From Kosakonia radicincitans DSM 16656 (GTDB taxonomy: Bacteria; Pseudomonadota; Gammaproteobacteria; Enterobacterales; Enterobacteriaceae), in the NCBI RefSeq assembly GCF_000280495.2, contig NZ_CP018016.1, positions 5,753,640 to 5,817,639 of the forward strand: a stretch of DNA of 64,000 nt, read 5' to 3'. The translations under genes were made by a program, and so were the position numbers. The notes under the pieces are model-generated. The model had not been told where the DNA came from. It did not search any database and saw only the letters and a list, made by a program, of their open reading frames with translations. The first letter of the stretch is position 1. Every line of letters begins with the position of its first letter. Below, one piece after another: positions 58,602 to 64,000 of this stretch.

Positions 58602-59345
58602 TCAATTAAGGATCAGGGCTTTTTCTGCGGGCAAGCTGGTGAAACGCATTAACCGGGAGGCGGGATCGTTGGCGCGCGTTTGCACATCGGAGAGATAACG
58701 CCACCCTGTACGGCTATCGAATTCCCATATTTTCAGGCTTTCGATGGCCGGAGATACCGCTACAGACCAGATCAGCACATCTTCTGCATCAGACATCACT
58801 TCAACCCGCGTTAGCGGCGTCAGACGCAGACGTCCGGAGCCAGGCAACAGTTGCAGCAGGCCTTGATCATCGTGCATTTGATGGATCAATTTCATTGCAC
58901 TCTGGCGCAGCGTGACAAGTTGAGTTTGCGCTTCGTTGGGATCGTTTTGGTTATTGATCCACAGCAGTTCATTATTGCTGAAAAGGGGCTTCTGCGCGTG
59001 CACACTGTGAAAACTGCGCGTAGCGCGCTGCAACTCCATATCCAGACCGCATTCGCCTTCAGTCGTAATGGCGACACCCACCATATTCCCGGCATAGGCC
59101 AGCGAAAAGTGCGGCAGCCTCACGTCGGCAAACTTCGGCTTGCCGCTGGATTCAATGACTATCTCTGGCAGTTCGCTGGTGCCATACAGCATAAACATCA
59201 TTTCAGCGAGTAATGCACGGGAAGCAAGAAAACGTGTGCGGCGATGCTCAGGAAGCTGGCGAGCCGTATCGTGACAGGACACCGGTAGTCGCGTGGAGAC
59301 AAGATGCCCTTCGGAAATTATCCCTCGTGCAAAATGCGTAGCCAT
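58602..59345 (-). CDS. yieE: 4'-phosphopantetheinyl transferase superfamily protein YieE
   Basis: YieE belongs to the phosphopantetheinyl transferase superfamily, which attaches 4'-phosphopantetheine to carrier proteins. The Mg-binding motif GLDMEL is clear (D102, E104). The second usual motif, WxxKExxxK, is not: the matching stretch reads LRQSAMKL (147-152 region), so activity is uncertain. E. coli YieE shows similar change (LRRSVLKL as I remember it). The 247 residues compare with 249 in E. coli. chrR follows closely. The tna operon, which separates this block from mnmE in E. coli, is missing. Confidence 0.92.
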   Translation of the reverse strand: MATHFARGIISEGHLVSTRLPVSCHDTARQLPEHRRTRFLASRALLAEMMFMLYGTSELPEIVIESSGKPKFADVRLPHFSLAYAGNMVGVAITTEGECGLDMELQRATRSFHSVHAQKPLFSNNELLWINNQNDPNEAQTQLVTLRQSAMKLIHQMHDDQGLLQLLPGSGRLRLTPLTRVEVMSDAEDVLIWSVAVSPAIESLKIWEFDSRTGWRYLSDVQTRANDPASRLMRFTSLPAEKALILN

Positions 59346-59542
59346 TTTTCTCTCCGTGATAATGGTCTGAATGAATCGAATCGATAGTGAATATTATCGC
59401 CCATAGTCCATAGGTTTTAATGCGGAAATTGGTTTCTGAAAAGTCCTGGCGGGGATATTTACACTTTGTTTGGCCAATCCCGCACTTTACGAGGCTTCGT
59501 CGTTATAACAGGAACGGCCATTTTTATGGCCGTTCGGTACGA
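59346..59542. other. yieE-mnmE spacer with mnmE terminator
   Basis: The 197-base spacer contains the yieE promoter (minus strand) and, near its right end, the mnmE terminator. In E. coli the tnaCAB operon occupies this place; no remnant of it is seen. Confidence 0.6.
59512..59535 (-). terminator. mnmE terminator
   Basis: GAACGGCCAT (59512-59521) and ATGGCCGTTC (59526-59535) are a perfect 10-bp stem with a 4-base loop after the mnmE stop. The T run is short on the minus strand. Confidence 0.65.
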
Positions 59543-60907
59543 TTACTTACCAATACAGAAGCTGGAGAAGATACGGCCCAGCAAATCATCGGAGGTAAAT
59601 TCGCCGGTGATCTCACTCAGGTTCTGCTGCGCGAGGCGCAGCTCTTCGGCCAGCAACTCACCTGCCCAGGCACCCAGCAGTTGCGCTTTACCCTGTTGCA
59701 GATGCTCTGCGGCCGCTTCAAGCGCCTGTAAGTGCCGGCGACGCGCCAGGAAACCGCCTTCCATGCTGGTGTCAAACCCCATACTCTGCTTGAGATGCTG
59801 ACGCAGCACGTCAACGCCTTCGCCGGTACGCGCGGAGAGACGCACAAGTGAGTGATTGTTCACATCGCTGATACCCAGCGGCTCGCCGGTAACATCCGCT
59901 TTATTGCGTACCACGGTGATCGGTAATCTGGCGGGCAGACGGGCAATAAAGTCCGGCCAGATTTCTGCCGGATCAACCGCATCGGTGGTGGTGCCATCAA
60001 CCATAAACAGCACGCGATCGGCCTGCTCAATCTCCTGCCAGGCGCGTTCGATACCGATACGTTCCACTTCGTCGCTGGCTTCGCGCAAACCGGCGGTATC
60101 GATAATGTGCAGCGGCATACCGTCGATATGTATGTGCTCGCGCAATACGTCGCGCGTGGTGCCTGCAATATCCGTCACAATAGCGGCTTCACGCCCGGCC
60201 AGCGCGTTCAACAGGCTCGATTTCCCTGCATTTGGGCGACCAGCAATGACCACTTTCATTCCTTCACGTAACAGGCTTCCCTGACGCGCTTCAGCTCGTA
60301 CCGCGTCCAAATCGGCGATAACGTCGTTCAACTGGGCTTCGATTTTGCCGTCTGAAAGGAAGTCGATCTCTTCATCCGGGAAGTCGATAGCCGCTTCCAC
60401 ATAGATTCGCAGGTGAGTAAGTGCTTCCACAAGGTGGTTAACACGGGCAGAGAAAGCGCCCTGCAACGAGTTCAGTGCGGAGCGCGCGGCCTGTTCGGAA
60501 CTGGCGTCAATTAAATCGGCAATCGCTTCAGCCTGCGCCAGATCGAGCTTATCGTTAAGGAACGCACGCTCGGAGAACTCGCCCGGCCGGGCAATGCGCA
60601 GCCCCGGTAAGGTCAGTATGCGTTTTAACAGCAGGTCGAGGATCACCGGGCCGCCGTGCCCTTGTAGCTCCAGTACATCTTCACCGGTAAAGGAGTTCGG
60701 GCCCGGGAACCACAGCGCAATGCCTTGATCCAGCGCGCTGCCATCAGCGTCCTGGAATGGCAGATAGTCGGCATAACGCGGTTTCGGCAGCTTGCCCAGC
60801 ACCGCCTGCGCCACGTCTCGCGCTTTTACGCCCGAAATACGCAGGATCCCCACCCCACCGCGTCCCGGTGGGGTGGCCTGTGCGACGATAGTGTCGTTAT
60901 GGCTCAT
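59543..60907 (-). CDS. mnmE: tRNA modification GTPase MnmE
   Basis: MnmE (TrmE) works with MnmG to build the wobble-uridine aminomethyl groups. The 454 residues match E. coli. The N-terminal domain (residues 1-120) binds formyl-tetrahydrofolate. The central G domain has [24 protein letters not shown] and NKAD. The C-terminal CIGK carries the catalytic cysteine. It is downstream of yidC, rnpA and rpmH on the same strand, separated by a terminator. Confidence 0.99.
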   Translation of the reverse strand: MSHNDTIVAQATPPGRGGVGILRISGVKARDVAQAVLGKLPKPRYADYLPFQDADGSALDQGIALWFPGPNSFTGEDVLELQGHGGPVILDLLLKRILTLPGLRIARPGEFSERAFLNDKLDLAQAEAIADLIDASSEQAARSALNSLQGAFSARVNHLVEALTHLRIYVEAAIDFPDEEIDFLSDGKIEAQLNDVIADLDAVRAEARQGSLLREGMKVVIAGRPNAGKSSLLNALAGREAAIVTDIAGTTRDVLREHIHIDGMPLHIIDTAGLREASDEVERIGIERAWQEIEQADRVLFMVDGTTTDAVDPAEIWPDFIARLPARLPITVVRNKADVTGEPLGISDVNNHSLVRLSARTGEGVDVLRQHLKQSMGFDTSMEGGFLARRRHLQALEAAAEHLQQGKAQLLGAWAGELLAEELRLAQQNLSEITGEFTSDDLLGRIFSSFCIGK

Positions 60908-60929
60908 GGTATGTTTTCCGAAATCTCAA

Positions 60930-60960
60930 AATAAAAAAGGCGGTCAACTGACCGCCCTTT
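60930..60960 (-). terminator. yidC-mnmE intergenic terminator
   Basis: GGCGGTCA (60939-60946) and TGACCGCC (60949-60956) form a stem followed on the minus strand by TTTTTTATTTT. It would partly end the rpmH-rnpA-yidD-yidC transcript before mnmE. Confidence 0.88.
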
Positions 60961-60976
60961 GTTTGTTGTTCCTTTT

Positions 60977-61002
60977 GCCGGGTGGCGCTTCGCTTACCCG
61001 GC
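60977..61002. repeat. REP element after yidC
   Basis: GCCGGGT and ACCCGGC flank GGCGCTTCGCTT, a typical REP palindrome 8 bases downstream of the yidC stop. Confidence 0.75.
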
Positions 61003-61009
61003 TCGCGTA

Positions 61010-62656
61010 TCAGGAGCTTTTCTTCTGGCGGCTATGCAGACCGCGCTTCTCCAGACCACGGTAAATCAGCTGCTGCTGAATGATGGTCACCAGGTTGCTG
61101 ACGATATAGTACAGCACCAGACCTGACGGGAACCACAGGAAGAACACCGTGAAGATGACCGGCATAAAGGTCATGATCTTCTGCTGCATCGGGTCGGTCA
61201 CGGTGGTCGGCGACATCTTCTGGATGAAGAACATCGTTACGCCCATCAGGATCGGCAGGATGTAGTACGGGTCCTGTGCAGACAAGTCATGGATCCACAG
61301 TGCGAACGGCGCATGGCGCAGTTCAACGGAACCCATCAGCATGTAATACAGCGCCAGGAAGATAGGCATCTGAATAATCAGCGGGAAGCAGCCGCCCAGC
61401 GGGTTCACTTTCTCCGCTTTGTACAGCGCCATCATCTCCTGACTCATACGCTGTTTGTCGTCACCCAGACGCTCGCGCATGGCCTGAATCTTCGGTTGCA
61501 GCATGCGCATTTTCGCCATGGAGGTGTACTGCGCTTTGGTCAGCGGGTACATGATGCCACGAACGATGAAGGTGATTGCGATGATGGAGAAGCCCCAGTT
61601 ACCCAGGAAGCTGTGGATCCACTTCAGCAGTTTGAACAGCGGCTGAGAGATAAACCACAACCAGCCGTAATCCACGGTCAGATCCAGGTGCGGCGCCGCC
61701 GCAGCCATTTTGTCCTGAATTTCCGGGCCGACCCACAGGGTGCTGTTCAGCGCGGTAGTCTGACCCGGCTGCACCAGTACCGGCTGGGATTTATAACCGA
61801 TAGCGGCTACGCCATTGCCCAGGTTGCTGGTATAGAAGTTATTCGCACCTTCGTTACGAGGGATCCATGCGGTAGCGAAATACTGCTGCAGCATCGCAAC
61901 CCAACCGCCATTGGAGCTGACGTTCAGGTTTTCGTTATCGGCGATGGTGTCGAATTTGTATTTTTCATACTTCGCGTCAGGCGTGGAATACGCCGCACCG
62001 CGGAAGGTATGCAGCGCAAAGTTGCTGCTGCCGGTATCGCGGTGAGAAGGCAAATTGATGGATTGCTTCAGCTGACCAAACGTTGCTACTTCCAACGGTT
62101 TATCACCGGCGTTTTGCACACTGTAGCCTACGTTCACCGCATATTCGCCGCGTTTCAGCGTGAAGGTTTTGGTGAAGGTATTGCCAGCCGCGTCGGTGTA
62201 AGTCAGCGGGATCGCCAGTTCGTTCTGACCATCAGCCAGCACAAACGCATCTTTTTCTACGTTATACAGTGGGCGCGGGCCGTTAGCCGGATTATCCGGG
62301 CCGTCACGACCGGTCAGGCCGCTTTGTGCCTGATAGATAAACTGCGGCGTAGTTTCCAGTAACTGGAACGGCTCATTGGAGCCCAACTCTTTCGGGTATG
62401 TCGGAAGCAGTGCCTGCTCAACATCACCACCACGGGTGTTGATGGTCAGCTCAAGCACATCGGTTTTCACCGTGATCAGTTTCCCCTGGCCACTGGCTGG
62501 TACGCCCTGGTCGGCTGCGCTACCCGCTGCGGTGGTCGTAGTCTGCGTGGTCTGCTGCTGCGCCGGAGGAGGATTTTTATCCTTCTCCCACGTTTGCCAG
62601 ATCATGAAAGACACGAACAACAAAGCGATGATAAAAAGATTGCGTTGCGAATCCAT
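61010..62656 (-). CDS. yidC: membrane protein insertase YidC
   Basis: YidC inserts and folds inner-membrane proteins, alone (subunit c of F0, phage coats) or with SecYEG. The 548 residues equal E. coli. It has an N-terminal membrane segment ([20 protein letters not shown]), a large periplasmic beta-sandwich (about 57-345) and five C-terminal membrane helices. The groove arginine is in the [13 protein letters not shown] region. Its substrate AtpE is encoded 24 kb away here. Confidence 0.99.
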   Translation of the reverse strand: MDSQRNLFIIALLFVSFMIWQTWEKDKNPPPAQQQTTQTTTTAAGSAADQGVPASGQGKLITVKTDVLELTINTRGGDVEQALLPTYPKELGSNEPFQLLETTPQFIYQAQSGLTGRDGPDNPANGPRPLYNVEKDAFVLADGQNELAIPLTYTDAAGNTFTKTFTLKRGEYAVNVGYSVQNAGDKPLEVATFGQLKQSINLPSHRDTGSSNFALHTFRGAAYSTPDAKYEKYKFDTIADNENLNVSSNGGWVAMLQQYFATAWIPRNEGANNFYTSNLGNGVAAIGYKSQPVLVQPGQTTALNSTLWVGPEIQDKMAAAAPHLDLTVDYGWLWFISQPLFKLLKWIHSFLGNWGFSIIAITFIVRGIMYPLTKAQYTSMAKMRMLQPKIQAMRERLGDDKQRMSQEMMALYKAEKVNPLGGCFPLIIQMPIFLALYYMLMGSVELRHAPFALWIHDLSAQDPYYILPILMGVTMFFIQKMSPTTVTDPMQQKIMTFMPVIFTVFFLWFPSGLVLYYIVSNLVTIIQQQLIYRGLEKRGLHSRQKKSS

Positions 62657-62658
62657 CG

Positions 62659-62916
62659 TTAGTGTTCTCTGGTTTTAGAAGGTCCTGGCGGGACGGGATC
62701 GTCGCCACCCGGGTGTAAAGGGTGGCATTTTAATACGCGTTTCATTGTCAACCAACTGCCTTTTAACATACCAAACCTGCGCAATGCCTCAATTCCATAT
62801 TGCGAACAGGTGGGGGTGAAACGGCAGTGCGGCCCAAGTAGCGGACTAATCAGGCGTTGATAGACCCTAATCAGGGCTATCAGGACCCGTGAGCCAGGCG
62901 ACAATGGCGGCGCCAT
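62659..62916 (-). CDS. yidD: membrane protein insertion efficiency factor YidD
   Basis: YidD is a small inner-membrane-associated protein that helps YidC-dependent insertion. The 85 residues match E. coli. The DUF37 signature [19 protein letters not shown], with three conserved cysteines including CHPLHPGG, is present. Its start lies inside the end of rnpA (37-base overlap), and yidC begins 2 bases after its stop. Confidence 0.97.
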   Translation of the reverse strand: MAPPLSPGSRVLIALIRVYQRLISPLLGPHCRFTPTCSQYGIEALRRFGMLKGSWLTMKRVLKCHPLHPGGDDPVPPGPSKTREH

Positions 62917-63239
62917 AATTTTTCCAACGCTTCCGAGAGAGCACGGTTATCGAGGTCGGCAACCCCCTTCTTCGCCACCACCACGAAATCCATTGCTGGC
63001 AATTCATGCTGGCGTAAACGGAAACTTTCACGCGTCAGACGTTTAATCCGATTGCGTTCATGGGCGCGTTTAACATTTTTCTTGGCGACGGTCAGACCGA
63101 TACGGGGATGCCCCAGCGAATTCAGGCGGCCGAGGATGGTGATTTGCGGCGTGCCAGCCCGTTGTGGCTGCTGGAAGACGAAAGTGAAATGAGTGGGAGT
63201 TAACAAACGTAACTCCCTGGGAAAAGCGAGCTTAACCAC
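62880..63239 (-). CDS. rnpA: RNase P protein component
   Basis: RnpA is the protein subunit of ribonuclease P, which trims tRNA 5' ends. The 119 residues equal E. coli. The basic RNR motif region [19 protein letters not shown] is at about residues 53-71. It lies 16 bases after rpmH and overlaps yidD by 37 bases. Confidence 0.98.
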   Translation of the reverse strand: MVKLAFPRELRLLTPTHFTFVFQQPQRAGTPQITILGRLNSLGHPRIGLTVAKKNVKRAHERNRIKRLTRESFRLRQHELPAMDFVVVAKKGVADLDNRALSEALEKLWRRHCRLAHGS

Positions 63240-63255
63240 TCAGGGGTTAGCTTTA

Positions 63256-63408
<153 letters not shown>

Positions 63409-63498
63409 CTAAACTTGAATAAATTCACTGACTTTTGCGTATGCCTGAACGGATATCGAACGACAGGCGCGCAAGCCATGGGTAATTAAAGAGGCCGG

Positions 63499-63527
63499 AT
63501 TGTAATAATTGTACACTCCAGAGTCAA
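63499..63527 (-). promoter_or_regulatory. rpmH promoter
   Basis: TTGACT (63522-63527) and TACAAT (63499-63504) on the minus strand are 17 bases apart, about 100 bases upstream of the rpmH ATG. This is a near-consensus sigma-70 promoter, fitting for a ribosomal protein gene. Confidence 0.85.
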
Positions 63528-64000
63528 TTCTCTTTCCTTATAGCGCACGTATTTTCGCACATAATCGCGCAAAAAATAAGCTGCATTCGACGCCTGAAAA
63601 CGAGCAAGACGCGCCGGGGGCAGAATTATACGGGGCAAACGGCAAAGCGCAAGGATCCTCCAGGATCTTCATTAGATCGTTTAAGCAAGAAATCATCATT
63701 ACTCATTAAATTTTCCAATATGCGGACTAAAACGTCCCGCACGCCTGCGCGGATCGATTACACTTAGCCGGTTCCGAATTGCCCTGTGGATAAATCATAA
63801 AGAATCTGTGAGAAACAGAAGATCTCTGCGGCGGTTTACGCTATGATCCGCGGTCCCGATCGCGATCCAGGATCGTTCTTAGGGCACAAACCGTAGATAG
63901 CGGTTCGCACGTCACCCGGTTGGGTCTTATCGATGTGCGTCAAAAAACTTTAATGTTTCTGTCTTTTTATTTATCGATTTTCGTTCGAGTGGAGTCCGCC
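63528..64000 (+). promoter_or_regulatory. dnaA upstream regulatory region
   Basis: The last 470 bases lie between the rpmH promoter and the dnaA start codon, which falls just beyond the window (the end GAGTGGAGTCCGCC matches the sequence right before the E. coli dnaA GTG). The region contains a perfect DnaA box (TGTGGATAA, 63785-63793) and five GATC sites within 54 bases (63821-63874), consistent with DnaA autoregulation and SeqA control of dnaA promoters. No gene is seen. Confidence 0.8.
63785..63793 (-). promoter_or_regulatory. DnaA box in the dnaA promoter region
   Basis: A perfect TTATCCACA on the minus strand, about 207 bases before the window end, is placed like the DnaA box used in dnaA autoregulation. 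Confidence 0.75.

Noticed and set aside
61289..62362. A 357-codon plus-strand frame opposite yidC
   Set aside because: It is an antisense shadow; yidC is fully supported by family features.

Overview
This window is a chromosomal segment of an enteric gammaproteobacterium (Enterobacteriaceae). Almost every protein is recognisably the E. coli/Salmonella orthologue at nearly the same length, and oriC carries two 13-mers I recall as identical to those of E. coli. Several E. coli genes are absent (yihF, the bgl operon, cbrB, the tna operon) and a pectate lyase sits between atpC and glmU. That points to a plant- or soil-associated relative such as the Enterobacter/Kosakonia group; this is an inference and no species call is made.

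Layout, left to right. (1) 1-11.7 kb: the glnG tail, yshB, hemN, a 57-codon membrane ORF, yihI, CsrC sRNA, engB, Spot 42 sRNA, polA, yihG, dsbA, srkA, yihD, mobA and mobB. This is the block that lies beside rrnA in E. coli. (2) 11.7-17.1 kb: a complete leftward rRNA operon (16S, tRNA-Ile, tRNA-Ala, 23S, 5S) with P1/P2 promoters, boxA and a terminator. (3) 17.3-32.6 kb: yieP, hsrA, the ribose genes rbsDACBK and rbsR, kup, ravA-viaA, asnA, asnC and mioC, the E. coli rrnC flank running up to oriC. (4) 32.6-33.0 kb: oriC, then mnmG and rsmG, then the complete ATP synthase operon atpIBEFHAGDC. (5) 43.1-45.9 kb: an accessory island with a 23-codon ORF behind two palindromic CRP-type sites and a periplasmic PL9 pectate lyase with a KdgR-like operator. 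(6) 45.9-64 kb: glmU, glmS, pstSCAB-phoU, an ADP-ribosylglycohydrolase, a cbrC homologue, yieH, adeP, chrR, yieE, mnmE, yidC, yidD, rnpA and rpmH, ending in the untranslated region just before dnaA.

How the genes work together. The window is the replication-origin neighbourhood: replication control (oriC, the dnaA upstream region, mioC, DNA polymerase I), translation machinery (rRNA, L34, RNase P protein, MnmE/MnmG and RsmG), energy and envelope supply (ATP synthase, GlmU/GlmS, YidC/YidD, DsbA) and nutrient uptake (ribose, phosphate, K+, adenine). The rRNA operon is transcribed away from oriC.

Most notable observations: (a) the rRNA operon has the rrnC upstream flank (yieP) but the rrnA spacer tRNAs and downstream flank (mobB), the signature of recombination between rrn operons or of an assembly collapse; (b) the CRP-site-flanked small ORF next to the KdgR-box pectate lyase; (c) a RybB-complementary stretch and a GC-rich hairpin in the rbsB-rbsK spacer, resembling the RbsZ sponge RNA; (d) an unrecognised small membrane ORF between yihI and hemN. 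No CRISPR array, prophage or insertion sequence was seen.
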